DNA from: Lachnospiraceae bacterium
Lineage (GTDB): Bacteria; Bacillota; Clostridia; Lachnospirales; Lachnospiraceae
DNA: 64,000 nucleotides
Assembly: GCA_017525525.1 (NCBI GenBank)
Contig: JAFXSQ010000043.1
Span: 1 to 64,000, forward strand
Reading direction: 5' to 3'
Under the pieces are notes generated by a model. That model was not told where the DNA came from and made no database searches. It saw nothing but the letters and a program-made list of their open reading frames with translations. Position 1 is the stretch's first letter. Every line of letters begins with the position of its first letter. This document shows positions 23,903-32,259 of this stretch, one piece after another. The translations under genes were made by a program, and so were the position numbers.

Positions 23903-24778
23903 TTACCACGAAATAATCTCGGTTCCCGTCTCCGTAACAAGCACCATGATCTCCCACTGTGCTGAGGGCTGGTGATCCTTGGTATATACCTCCCAGTCGT
24001 TCTTCGGATCGGTGTATATCTCGACCTTGCCCATATTGACCATGGGCTCAATAGTAAAGCAGAATCCGGGAACTAAGAGCATACCGGTTCCGGCCTTCTC
24101 GTTGTAGCCTACCCACGGATCCTCGTGGAATTCAAAGCCTACTCCGTGGCCACCTATCTCACGGACCACAGTATAGCCGTTTGCGTAGCAGTGGTCATGC
24201 ACCGCCTGGCTCATATCGCCGAGGAAGCCCCAGGGCTTAGTCGCCTCAAGTCCCTTGTACATAGCCTCTTTCGTGACCTCGACCAGCTTCTTCTTCTCGG
24301 GACTTACCTCTCCTATCATGAACATCCTCGAGGAATCAGAGAAGTATCCGTCCAATATGGTGGAACAGTCAACATTTATTATGTCTCCGGATTTTAAGAT
24401 AACGTCCTTTGAAGGAAATCCATGGCACACCTGATCATTTACCGAGGTGCACACGCTGTAGGGATAGCCGTTGTAGTTAAGGGGCGCCGGTATGCCACCC
24501 ATGTCGGTGGTTATGTCATACACCCACTTGTCTATGGTCGCGGTGTCCATTCCCTCTTTTATGTTCTTCTCGATGTAGTCGAGCACCGCTACGTTTATTT
24601 TCGCGCTCTCTTTAAGCTTCGCCACATGCTCGGCGTTCTTGAGCAGAGTATGCTCGGGAACCTCGTGTCCTAAATTCTCATAATGTCTAATCTTGTCGTC
24701 AAATGCCGCGTGGCATGACTTATACTTCTTACCGCTCCCGCACCAGCACGGGTCGTTCCTTCCGATTTTGATTGCCAT
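23903..24778 (-). CDS. map: Methionine aminopeptidase type I with SEC-C zinc motif
   Basis: 291 residues. Removes the initiator Met from nascent proteins. An N-terminal SEC-C motif (residues 6-22, GRNDPCWCGSGKKYKSCH) binds zinc and is absent from the shorter, 250-residue enzyme; such forms usually occur as an extra copy beside the essential ribosomal-operon map. The pita-bread catalytic domain follows, with metal ligands in NVDCSTILDGYFSDSSR (two Asp), GHGVGFEFHEDP (His), FTIEPMV (Glu) and the last Glu in VTETG. AAGGAA precedes the ATG. Confidence 0.95.
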   Translation of the reverse strand: MAIKIGRNDPCWCGSGKKYKSCHAAFDDKIRHYENLGHEVPEHTLLKNAEHVAKLKESAKINVAVLDYIEKNIKEGMDTATIDKWVYDITTDMGGIPAPLNYNGYPYSVCTSVNDQVCHGFPSKDVILKSGDIINVDCSTILDGYFSDSSRMFMIGEVSPEKKKLVEVTKEAMYKGLEATKPWGFLGDMSQAVHDHCYANGYTVVREIGGHGVGFEFHEDPWVGYNEKAGTGMLLVPGFCFTIEPMVNMGKVEIYTDPKNDWEVYTKDHQPSAQWEIMVLVTETGTEIISW

Positions 24779-24885
24779 TTCCTTATCCTTCTTTGAATAT
24801 ATAATTGTGCCGCTTAAAACACCCGGTTAGTTTAACATAACATCCCGAATAATTCAATAGTACAACGAATTCATCCGATTCCTTT

Positions 24886-26004
24886 TTAATCGAGCATCGC
24901 TCCCGCTTCCTTGAGAAGCTCGATTATCGGAAGATGCTGTGGGCATACTCTCTCACACTGTCCGCATCCTACGCAGTCCGAAGCCTTTCCCGAGCGCCCC
25001 GTAAGCCCTCTGTAGAAGTTCTTCGAGCGCCAGTCATCGGGATACCTGCGAAGAGTGTTTACGGTCCTGAACACATCGGGTATGCTGATCTTCATGGGAC
25101 ATCCGGGCGTACAGTACTTGCATGCGGTACAGCCTATCTGCGGGATTGCAAGTATTTCGGCCGTAACCTCATTTATGAGTTCAAATTCCTTGTCGCTTAT
25201 GGGTTCAAAGTTCGTAAATGTATCGATGTTATCAAGCACCTGCTCTTCATTTGACATGCCCGAGAGAACAGTCATAACGCCCGGAAGAGAAGCAACAAAC
25301 CTGAGTGCCCACGACGCAACCGAAGCATCGGGCCGTACCGCCTTAAACTTTTCTTCAATCTCGGGAGCCATATTTGCAAGCATGCCGCCTCTTACCGGCT
25401 CCATAACTATAATAGGGATATTCCTTTTATTAAGTATATTGTAAAGCTCCTCCGACCGCACGACCGGATTGGTCCTGTCGAGATAATTGAGCTGTATCTG
25501 TACGAATTCCGTCTCCGGGTGCGCATCAAGTATCTCTTCGAGAAGCTCAGGACTTCCGTGGTATGAAAAACCGAAATGCTTTATCTTCCCCTCTTCCTTC
25601 TTCTTCACACCCCAGCTGAAGCAGTCGTACTTCACATAGGTATCGTAATTTGAGCCGTCCTCTATCGAATGAAGCAGATAGAAATCAAAGTAGTCAACTC
25701 CGGCTCTTTCAAGCTGTTCATTGAACAGCCTTTCAACATCGCTTTCTTTTCTTATCTCCCAGGCCGGAAGCTTTGTCGCCAGCATAAAGCTTTCCCTTGG
25801 GTATCTCTTTACAAGGGCTTCCCGCGCCGCAACCTCCGATTTTCCACCGTGATAAACATAAGCCGTATCAAAGTAGTGCGAGCCCATCTTCATGTAATGA
25901 TCCACCATCCGGCAGACATGATCCATATCGATTGTTCCGTCCTTCTCGGGAAGGCGCATCAGGCCAAAGCCAAGCTTCGGCATGTTACTCAACTCAATAC
26001 CCAT
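24886..26004 (-). CDS. Aldo/keto reductase with C-terminal 4Fe-4S domain
   Basis: 372 residues. Residues 1-280 form the aldo/keto reductase barrel: GFGLMRLP, the catalytic Asp-Tyr region HYFDTAYVYHGGKSE, the Lys in MLATKLP and LLHSIED (catalytic His). Residues 290-372 carry two cysteine clusters, CTACKYCTPGCP and CVGCGQCERVCP, as in ferredoxin-like Fe-S domains. This two-part form is widespread in anaerobes; the electron donor and substrate are unknown. AAGGAGG precedes the ATG. It is the last core-like gene before the accessory island. Confidence 0.92.
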   Translation of the reverse strand: MGIELSNMPKLGFGLMRLPEKDGTIDMDHVCRMVDHYMKMGSHYFDTAYVYHGGKSEVAAREALVKRYPRESFMLATKLPAWEIRKESDVERLFNEQLERAGVDYFDFYLLHSIEDGSNYDTYVKYDCFSWGVKKKEEGKIKHFGFSYHGSPELLEEILDAHPETEFVQIQLNYLDRTNPVVRSEELYNILNKRNIPIIVMEPVRGGMLANMAPEIEEKFKAVRPDASVASWALRFVASLPGVMTVLSGMSNEEQVLDNIDTFTNFEPISDKEFELINEVTAEILAIPQIGCTACKYCTPGCPMKISIPDVFRTVNTLRRYPDDWRSKNFYRGLTGRSGKASDCVGCGQCERVCPQHLPIIELLKEAGAMLD

Positions 26005-26119
26005 AGTTTTATCCTCCTTAAATGTACTGGGTGTTGCAGACCGCTGTTCAGGTGCCGCAAGCCCTTATGTGGCAAGACATTTCGGGTTTTGAAAACCGTC
26101 ATACCCCACATTTACCACA

Positions 26120-26275
26120 CTATGAAACTATCGCGTCAAGCTGGTCTAACAGTTTTCTCTTATCTTCATCAGATGCCTTAATGTAGTACTGATAGGTTGT
26201 GCTGACTTTGGAGTGCCCAAGCAACTCCGAGACCTCTTTGATCTGTCCCTTATCCTCCGCATTTTTCACCTCCAT
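26120..26275 (-). pseudogene. Tyrosine recombinase C-terminal remnant
   Basis: A 51-codon frame (ATG at 26275, stop at 26120). It encodes EVSELLGHSKVSTTYQYYIK, the end of a phage/ICE-type integrase, with the box II His of LLGHS and the catalytic Tyr of TTYQYY. The rest of the enzyme (some 300 residues with the first catalytic Arg and Lys) is missing. The terminator of the next gene lies immediately upstream, so this is a deletion remnant. It marks one edge of a mobile element. Confidence 0.8.
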
Positions 26276-26316
26276 ATAAAAAAAACCTGAATGTGTTTAT
26301 AGTATCACATCAGGGT
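26276..26316 (-). terminator. Terminator of the excisionase-like gene
   Basis: On the minus strand AACCCTGATGTG pairs with CACATTCAGGTT and is followed by eight T. It overlaps the last codons of the gene and ends right at the integrase remnant. Confidence 0.75.
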
Positions 26317-26519
26317 TTCCTTTTCAATTCTGCTTGTGCGTTTATTTCTTTACCTTCATGCTCGATCATCCACTTCTTGACTAAAGTCGGACTGGAGATA
26401 TAATCCTTTCCGACTTTGATCACCGGAAAAACTCCGGCCTTGCATAGCTTTAGCAACTTGGTTCTTCCGAACGGAAATATCCGTTCCAAATCCTGTAATG
26501 TGTAGATTTTTTCGTCCAT
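26310..26519 (-). CDS. Excisionase-like helix-turn-helix protein
   Basis: 69 residues from the ATG at 26519 (AAGGAGG 8 bases upstream); a longer frame would start at 26546. The fold is that of the MerR-like/excisionase family (HTH_17): YTLQDLERIFPFGRTKLLKLCKAG, then VFPVIKVGKDYISSPTLVKKWM. Such proteins direct excision by phage or ICE integrases. The position next to the integrase remnant supports this. It is complete, unlike its partner. Confidence 0.8.
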   Translation of the reverse strand: MDEKIYTLQDLERIFPFGRTKLLKLCKAGVFPVIKVGKDYISSPTLVKKWMIEHEGKEINAQAELKRKP

Positions 26520-27194
26520 AGTCTTCGCCTCCTTTTCTTTCGACATGAAATGACATCGACTCTGTCAAAGCAATACTTTTTGATAGTTTCTCTGAGAATT
26601 AAAGAAGGCCACGCGGACGAACCACGCAGCCTTAAACTTTTCACGCTATCATGATAACACAAGCATATGGACGGCTCAACTTCAATTGTCTCCAACGAAC
26701 TCCAAATTCCTCCAATGGGCTTCAATAAGCTCTACCCGAGAAGGTTCTTCAAACGATTCCCAAACGGTCCGAAACACTTGAAAAATCGATATAACTATCC
26801 CTTGATAGCTTTCGTCAATCTATAACACCGTGACACATCTCCTATCAAACCAAAGCTGAAATGTCTTTTTTGCTCTTTCGAATATAATTTACCGTTTTTT
26901 TCTCCTCCTGTTTATCAAGACACGCATTTGTTATCCACAAAATGCAGTCTTGTTAGGGGTAAAACCCTTAAAACCCCAGGAAATAACCCGCTTTCAGGAC
27001 TTTCGACCATTTTCTCTGTCCACCCCCGTGTCCACCCCTCTGTCCACCCTCTGTCCGGGGTCTGTCCACCCCTCTGTCCAGGTAAATCGAGACTGTGTCC
27101 ACCCTCTTCGATTATCAATGGTTATTCGAATTTACTCTGAAACAAAGCGAAAGAGTATTCTCTGTTTCGTATCATCTCGAAACAGATTGAGCAT
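26520..27194. other. 675-base gap with a degenerate GTCCACCCC repeat block
   Basis: No convincing gene. At 27014-27107 about seven imperfect copies of TCTGTCCACCCC occur. On the minus strand one frame reads as GWTEGWTRGWTE-type repeats, which may be the eroded end of a mobile-element protein, but there is no start signal or conserved domain. The rest is A/T-rich with no structure I can support. Confidence 0.5.
27014..27107. repeat. Imperfect tandem GTCCACCC repeats
   Basis: Units of 10-12 bases (TCTGTCCACCC, CGTGTCCACCCC, TCTGTCCGGGG and variants) follow one another without spacers. The unit is too short and irregular for CRISPR. Confidence 0.65.
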
Positions 27195-28283
27195 CTACAG
27201 AGCAACGTTTTTCAATTCTTTTTCAATTTCTTCGATAGTCGGCATGGAACTCTTAAAATCTTCCGGAATGACATTCGTAAGCTCATATTCTGAGATTCCT
27301 ATCGGAGCATTGATCATATTAACAGCATATTGGGCCAATACATTATCCTTTGTTCTGCATATGAGCAGTCCAACAGTCTGATTATCAGCTTCTCCTTTCA
27401 GCATCCCATCAACTGCTCCGATATATGTACCAAGCTGTCCCATGTCTCCAGGCTCAAAATCCCTTACCTTGACCTCTACCACAACATAGCAATGGTTCGG
27501 GATATTGTAGAAAAGCATATCGATGAATTGCTCTGTTTTTCCCACAACAAGTCTGTACTCTCTCCCCACAAAAGCAAAGCCCTTGCCTAATTCCATTAAT
27601 AGCGATTGAACATTCTGCATTAGGGCATCTTTGAATTCCTTTTCATCATAGTTCTTTCGGATTGTAAGAAAATCAAAATTATAAGGATCCTTGGTCATCT
27701 CTTGAGCAAGATCGCTTTGCACAGACGGCAACACCTTATCAAAATTAGAAATTGCTTTTCCATGTCTATCATACAGATCCGTATCAAGGAAATTCATCAA
27801 GACTGCTCTTGACCAGTTGTTTTCCAATGTTTGTCTTACAAAGAAAAGAGCCTTCTCCATATCCTTTTTGCACTTGTCAATTATTAGCCTGTTATGCCCC
27901 CATGGAATCAGAAATATCGGCTCAATAAAATCGTCCACAACTTGTGGACGATTTGCCTTTTTAGAATCATCCTCAAGTTGTGGACGATTCACAACATCCG
28001 CGTAGAGTTCATAAAAATATGTCATATACTTCAAATTAGTTGCGGAAAAAGAGCGTACATCCGGCAATTCCTTCTGTAGGTCATCACTAATCCTTTTGTA
28101 GAAAGAAGAACCATAGTGATTCTCTTTTTCCTTGCTTGATATTTCACCTCCAAGATTGAAATAAAATCTCAACATTTCAGTGTTTACTTTACTTGCAGCT
28201 TTAATCTGACTCTGCTTATACTTCTCAGTTACTGATGTTATCCAATTCATATATTCGGAATCAATATTAATAATCTCTCCCAT
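27195..28283 (-). CDS. PDDEXK nuclease domain protein, YhcG/DUF1016 family
   Basis: 362 residues, usual for the family. The N-terminal helical domain (about 1-160) includes MRFYFNLGGEIS-like and FLIPWGHNRLIIDKCK, typical of DUF1016. The C-terminal nuclease core (about 230-350) has DMLFYNIPNHCYVVVEVKVRDF, with the Asp and the E-V-K of the PDDEXK active site, then MGQLGTYIGAVD and VGLLICRTKD. Members cut DNA and are often found in defence loci or mobile elements. Here it stands alone, with no restriction-modification subunit beside it. GGGGAGATG lies upstream. The DNA between codons 110 and 120 holds a 27-base perfect palindrome. Confidence 0.9.
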   Translation of the reverse strand: MGEIINIDSEYMNWITSVTEKYKQSQIKAASKVNTEMLRFYFNLGGEISSKEKENHYGSSFYKRISDDLQKELPDVRSFSATNLKYMTYFYELYADVVNRPQLEDDSKKANRPQVVDDFIEPIFLIPWGHNRLIIDKCKKDMEKALFFVRQTLENNWSRAVLMNFLDTDLYDRHGKAISNFDKVLPSVQSDLAQEMTKDPYNFDFLTIRKNYDEKEFKDALMQNVQSLLMELGKGFAFVGREYRLVVGKTEQFIDMLFYNIPNHCYVVVEVKVRDFEPGDMGQLGTYIGAVDGMLKGEADNQTVGLLICRTKDNVLAQYAVNMINAPIGISEYELTNVIPEDFKSSMPTIEEIEKELKNVAL

Positions 28284-28459
28284 TTGCTCATCTCCCCTTT
28301 ACTAGAAAATATCCCGACTGCGATAAGTATAAAGCAACAGGGGCGAAAAAGCCATAAGAAAGTGCGGTAATATGCTTATACGGACGAAAAAAAGAACACA
28401 CCAAATTATCAAATGTCATATTTTAAGAGCACAAATATCTCTTCCTAACCCAATCAATA

Positions 28460-29065
28460 TCATGCTTCCCAATTAAATGATGAAGATGCATTGACTTCGA
28501 TTCTTACCTCGGCGTTTGTTGTCGCACTATAAAATGTAATGCCATCCATTCTTGCGTCTACTCGTTCTTGGAGCTTTTTTTGTTCCTCTTTTCTCTTTTG
28601 GCGTTGCTTTTCCAACCATTCCTTGCGGTGTTCCCGATCTGTCTTATCAACCTTTTTTTCTTCTTCCCCTTCGGAACTTTCTGTGATTGTCCACATGCCG
28701 CACGTTCCGTCTTCGTTGATGAACACACCCTGTGCTTTAATCTTTGCACCGGTACCCGGCATGCGCTCCGGGGTGCTCTCAATCATGTGATTGATATCGT
28801 AAATTAAAGCTTCATACTCTTCCCGCTTTTTGGGATCGGATGCCATCTGTTTCAGAATTCCGGGAGCAATCGCCAGATTGTTGATTTCGGTTCCGCTGAA
28901 CGGTTTTGTGTTTGTTCCGATGTTTAAATTGGAATATCGTTCCCGCAAACTGTTTAGCATGTCGCCTGCTTTGACTTCTTTTGTCTCTTCCGCAGTCACC
29001 TGTTTTGCATACTGATATGCTGCCGACGTCACGCATTTATCTCCCACATAAACTAATCCAGACAT
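28460..29065 (-). CDS. DUF6033-like uncharacterised protein
   Basis: 201 residues, AAAGGAGG upstream. No signal peptide, no hydrophobic segment. Central motif APGILKQMASDPKKREEYEALIYDIN resembles a family I recall as DUF6033, common in Lachnospiraceae and of unknown function. A Lys/Glu/Gln-rich coiled coil (about 135-168) follows, then a short C-terminal domain with an NAEVRIEVNAS motif. It has its own regulated promoter region (29110-29156) after the terminator of the LytTR gene. The family name is from memory and needs a profile search. Confidence 0.7.
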   Translation of the reverse strand: MSGLVYVGDKCVTSAAYQYAKQVTAEETKEVKAGDMLNSLRERYSNLNIGTNTKPFSGTEINNLAIAPGILKQMASDPKKREEYEALIYDINHMIESTPERMPGTGAKIKAQGVFINEDGTCGMWTITESSEGEEEKKVDKTDREHRKEWLEKQRQKRKEEQKKLQERVDARMDGITFYSATTNAEVRIEVNASSSFNWEA

Positions 29066-29109
29066 AATACATACCTCCTTTATCTGTACTTCGGAATAGT
29101 AGACTGTGA

Positions 29110-29156
29110 ATCCAATTCACACCGCACACATCGACGGTAAAACAGCCTAAAACGAC
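29110..29156 (-). promoter_or_regulatory. Regulatory motif upstream of the DUF6033-like gene
   Basis: On the minus strand CGTTTTA, nine bases, then ACCGTCGAT, then 14 bases, then a -35-like TTGGAT (29115-29110). The same motif with the same 14-base distance to TTGACT occurs upstream of the 339-residue gene. The -10 region here is poor, as expected for an activated promoter. The neighbouring LytTR protein is the obvious candidate to bind it. Confidence 0.6.
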
Positions 29157-29159
29157 TAT

Positions 29160-29193
29160 AAAAAAACGAGTAGGGAGGTTTTCGCCCTACTCG
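29160..29193 (-). terminator. Terminator of the LytTR operon
   Basis: CGAGTAGGG pairs with CCCTACTCG, followed on the minus strand by seven T. It separates the LytTR transcript from the DUF6033-like gene. The arms resemble the Y repeat element, which may be its origin. Confidence 0.85.
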
Positions 29194-29206
29194 ATTCCAT
29201 GTTCCA

Positions 29207-29656
29207 TTAGAGTTCCGTAAACCGCGTGTACTCCTGCTTGACTTCTCGGTATCTTGTCTTCGGTACCGGGATTTCTTTTCCGTTATCTAATGTGATCATG
29301 TAGTTGTTCAGATTTCGAATATGCTTCATATTGACCAGAAAACTTTGATGGACCCGAATAAACCCTGCTTCACTGAATCTTTCCGTGAGATTTTTCATCT
29401 TTTCGTAGGTATGATATTCGCGTTTTACAAGATGAATACTGATCCTATGTCCGACTGTTTCGAAATATAAAATCTCCGACAGGGGTATCCGTATATTTCC
29501 CTCCACGCATGAAAAGACGATAGATTTTGCAACGCTTGCTTCTGCTGACTGAATTGTAACATCCATCTCTATCCTGTTTTCAGCACCATAATTCGCAAGA
29601 GCTTTTTTCACACGTTCGGCGTTCTTATTTTCATCATCAAATATGATTACTCTCAT
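29207..29656 (-). CDS. LytTR regulator with truncated receiver
   Basis: 149 residues. Residues 1-45 start like a response regulator (MRVIIFDDENKNAERVKKAL, with the acidic pair), but the segment holding the phospho-acceptor Asp and the rest of the receiver is absent. The frame passes straight into a complete LytTR domain (about 48-147): FSCVEGNIRIPLSEILYFET, then HTYEKMKNLTERF, then FIRVHQSFLVNMKHIRNLNNY. It therefore probably binds DNA without phosphorylation. AAGGAT precedes the ATG. It is third in a leftward operon after the 123- and 201-residue genes. Confidence 0.85.
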   Translation of the reverse strand: MRVIIFDDENKNAERVKKALANYGAENRIEMDVTIQSAEASVAKSIVFSCVEGNIRIPLSEILYFETVGHRISIHLVKREYHTYEKMKNLTERFSEAGFIRVHQSFLVNMKHIRNLNNYMITLDNGKEIPVPKTRYREVKQEYTRFTEL

Positions 29657-29703
29657 CCGTTATCCTTGCCTTGTAACATATCACATCTCACAGCTTTCAG
29701 AAT

Positions 29704-30309
29704 CTACGGTTCAACTGTTTTTTGTTCTTCTTTCGACTTGTAATAGTCATCAAATAATTTGTTTGTTGCCTCTAAGGTCTGCCCACAGATACCCGGAAGC
29801 TTTCCGCCCCACATTTTTTCAGCCTGCTTGTAACCTTTTTCGATTGCAGCCTGCATGGTTTTCATCTTATCCACATCATCTCCGGCAAGCGCGCTCGCAA
29901 AATCAAACAGTCTCTGCGAAGTCTGCTTCACACCGTAGTAACCATCCTCTGCAACATCCTTTTTTGCCTGAAGGATATCCGCATCACTTATATCCTTGCT
30001 CCAAGCTGTTTGAAATGCTTTGTTTTGCTTGCGAAAGATTTTTTCTACCAACTTTGCAAGCGATGCCTGTTGACGTTCCTGATCCTTCTTCAGGGAATCA
30101 ACCAAAGCCTCTCGATCAGCTTTACTCATCTTGTTTACGGAATATGTGGCCTGTTTTTCCGACGGTTCACTCTTTGCATAAACAACGCCGGCATCCGTAG
30201 TCGCTTCAGCAACGCTTTTTTCGTTTGTGTTTACACTTACGGCATCTTCTCTCTTATATGCAACCTGATCGGTATAAGAGGATGATGCACCATTGATTCC
30301 TCCAACCAT
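29704..30309 (-). CDS. Uncharacterised 201-residue protein, paralogue of the gene at 19880
   Basis: Start at the ATG at 30309 (AGGGGGTGATTGTT upstream). The N-terminus is short, polar and without signal peptide (VGGINGASSSYTDQVAYKRE). Blocks shared with the 202-residue protein at 19880: ATYSVN, LVEKIFRKQ, AKKDVAEDGYYGVKQTSQR, DFASALAGDDVDK, and WGGKLPGICGQT. Length and block order are the same, so these are clear paralogues. The function is unknown. Its stop is 47 bases before the LytTR start; the 123-residue gene is 12 bases upstream, so the three are an operon. Confidence 0.78.
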   Translation of the reverse strand: MVGGINGASSSYTDQVAYKREDAVSVNTNEKSVAEATTDAGVVYAKSEPSEKQATYSVNKMSKADREALVDSLKKDQERQQASLAKLVEKIFRKQNKAFQTAWSKDISDADILQAKKDVAEDGYYGVKQTSQRLFDFASALAGDDVDKMKTMQAAIEKGYKQAEKMWGGKLPGICGQTLEATNKLFDDYYKSKEEQKTVEP

Positions 30310-30321
30310 AACAATCACCCC

Positions 30322-30693
30322 CTAGAACTTGATATCCATGTCAAGACCGAGACGATCCTCAATCTTTATGCTGTCAGACTTCCCCTCCGCATTGTAAGTG
30401 CGAAGGACTTTGTCGTTCTTTTTTGCATTTTCAAGGATCTCATCGATCTTCTTTTGATTTTCACTCTTTGTTTCTTCACTCTTTTTCGTAGTCTTTGTCT
30501 CGGTAGATGAAGCATTTGCAAAATGCTTCGCAGCAAGCTTTCGGTAACTGCCGTTCCGAATAGCGGATAAATCCCCGAGATTTGAATACAGGGTAGCATT
30601 TGCTCCGCTTGACTTATTCAAAGACGCAAAGAGCCCGGTGTAATTGTGTGTGGAGTTATAGATCTGATACTTTGGAATGTTGAAACCTGACAT
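30322..30693 (-). CDS. Uncharacterised 123-residue protein
   Basis: First gene of the operon with the 201-residue and LytTR genes; GGAGGG precedes the ATG. Polar, Ser/Asn/Lys-rich, without signal or membrane segment. The N-terminal third (IPKYQIYNSTHNYTGLFASL) looks ordered, the middle is a Lys/Glu/Ser linker, and the end carries KIEDRLGLDMDIKF. I do not recognise it. Like its neighbours it has a disordered polar N-terminus of the type found on substrates of flagellar secretion, which is suggestive only. Confidence 0.65.
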   Translation of the reverse strand: MSGFNIPKYQIYNSTHNYTGLFASLNKSSGANATLYSNLGDLSAIRNGSYRKLAAKHFANASSTETKTTKKSEETKSENQKKIDEILENAKKNDKVLRTYNAEGKSDSIKIEDRLGLDMDIKF

Positions 30694-30714
30694 AATTATC
30701 CCTCCTTGAATAGA

Positions 30715-30798
30715 TGTAATGGCATGATTCGTAAACGAATCCTGCCCACACGGTCGGCGCGATGCAAAATTATGACTTCGTCATAATCGCGCCTCCCT
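30715..30798 (-). repeat. Z leader element, copy 1
   Basis: On the minus strand two hairpins in series: GGCGCGAT...ATCGCGCC enclosing TATGACGAAGTCATA, then GGCAGGATTCG-TTTA-CGAATCATGCC, followed by ATTACAT and, 7 bases on, the AAGGAGGG of the 123-residue gene. Related copies at 59270 (second hairpin only) and 61730 (both hairpins) have compensating base changes in the stems. Confidence 0.75.
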
Positions 30799-30959
30799 TG
30801 AATTTACATTTGTAATCCTTTACGTGTCAGTTCAAACTGTGAGATGTGTTTATGGGCACGGTGATAATACTCCCTTCCCCACGTACATCATCACATCTTC
30901 ATTCCCTTTTGTAAAGCCTCATGGCGCAATCAGCCCTTAATCCACCCTAAATCGACCGT

Positions 30960-32243
30960 TTATATCCAAAAATAGCGGATAAAAAACGTCCACGGATCAT
31001 CCTTGGGTGTTTCATATGGCACTTCTATAATACCTGTTTTATCGCTGTATCCTTCAACAAAGAAGCCACATCCGCCAGCGCCAAACCCCGGTGTCTTGGA
31101 AAAACCACCGTAGTAGATAAATATCATATCCGGAGCTGCTACATGACTTCGTTCCGCAAGGAGATCATTTAATCGATCGGTATCGATCCGACAGGTTTTG
31201 CCGTCCATATCAATCAAAGAAAACAATTCCGGAATATTATCGGTGTTGAAATATATGTCTCCCCTTTCATCTGCTACAGCAATGTAGTTATCATCCTTTG
31301 TCGAGTAATGATAGGAGTTCATACGAATAAGGACAAACCCGGCAACCAATAAAAGTGTTACGAAAACAGTAGTCACAAGCACAGTTTCACGTTTATATCT
31401 GCGATAGTTCCTCACCTTAAGAATCCGCTTCTTCATCTTGTCAAAGCCTGAATCCAGCAAACCGGGTATACGTTTAGCGGATATACACGCTTTGCTTGTT
31501 GTCAGTCGTAATACCTCAACACTTTCGAGAAGCATCATGCCATAGTCTATGGCAGCATTTCCGCTTTCGCGGATAGAAACCTTGTCACAGATATCCTCAA
31601 GATCATTTCGAAAGCACGGACGGAGTAACCACCACAGCGGATTGATAAACATCATAATCGTAAGCAGATCATAGATTTCGTAGAACCAAAGATGTAACAG
31701 CCGGATATGCGTCCATTCATGGAGCAGCACAAGATCAAGACGATCTTCCTCGAATTCTTCAAAAACGATTTTCGGGCAGACAATCCTGGGGTGAAATAAT
31801 CCGACTGCAAAAGGCGTAACACAGAGTTCTGTAAGCAATACCTTTGTTCCCTTATATTCTGTGATTTCCATGGATTTGAGCAAACTGTTCAGCTTTATTT
31901 TATTTCTGATATGTAAGACAAAAAGCAACAGCACACCGGAAATATAAATATGGCCCAGCCAACGATAATTCATTACGATGGCAGTCCAACGAAAAAAGAT
32001 TCTGGCACCAAGCTTTGTATTGTAATACAAAAAGAGTTTAGGCGTAAACGGCACCAGTAAAAGCACAGTCCAAAGCAAACCGCGCCCGAAGGTTGTTTTT
32101 TTGAATGCACTTCCTCGAAGTAACAGAATTAAAAGCAAAACAGGAATGGAAAGAATTGCCATGCGCCCCAATAGATGAGCATAGTAAACAAACGTATAAT
32201 CAATTATACGTATTGTAAAATACTCTACCTGATCAGCACTCAT
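30960..32243 (-). CDS. M56 family BlaR1-like membrane metallopeptidase
   Basis: 427 residues. About four N-terminal hydrophobic segments enclose the zinc protease site HEWTH (near residue 176, in LLHEWTHIRLLHLW), with a further Glu-bearing region after it. A last membrane segment (about 285-305) precedes a 120-residue extracellular domain. Unlike BlaR1/MecR1 it has no penicillin-binding sensor with SxxK motif, so the signal is probably not a beta-lactam. The family cleaves or inactivates the partner BlaI repressor, encoded 16 bases upstream. Weak AAAGGTGG precedes the ATG. Confidence 0.88.
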   Translation of the reverse strand: MSADQVEYFTIRIIDYTFVYYAHLLGRMAILSIPVLLLILLLRGSAFKKTTFGRGLLWTVLLLVPFTPKLFLYYNTKLGARIFFRWTAIVMNYRWLGHIYISGVLLLFVLHIRNKIKLNSLLKSMEITEYKGTKVLLTELCVTPFAVGLFHPRIVCPKIVFEEFEEDRLDLVLLHEWTHIRLLHLWFYEIYDLLTIMMFINPLWWLLRPCFRNDLEDICDKVSIRESGNAAIDYGMMLLESVEVLRLTTSKACISAKRIPGLLDSGFDKMKKRILKVRNYRRYKRETVLVTTVFVTLLLVAGFVLIRMNSYHYSTKDDNYIAVADERGDIYFNTDNIPELFSLIDMDGKTCRIDTDRLNDLLAERSHVAAPDMIFIYYGGFSKTPGFGAGGCGFFVEGYSDKTGIIEVPYETPKDDPWTFFIRYFWI

Positions 32244-32259
32244 ATGTAAAAACCACCTT

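Noticed and set aside
27014-27107. Possible CRISPR array
   Set aside because: Units are 10-12 bases, irregular, with no spacers and no cas genes nearby.
26915-27118. 67-codon frame with Gly-Trp-Thr repeats
   Set aside because: It reads through the degenerate GTCCACCC repeat block; no start signal and no family.
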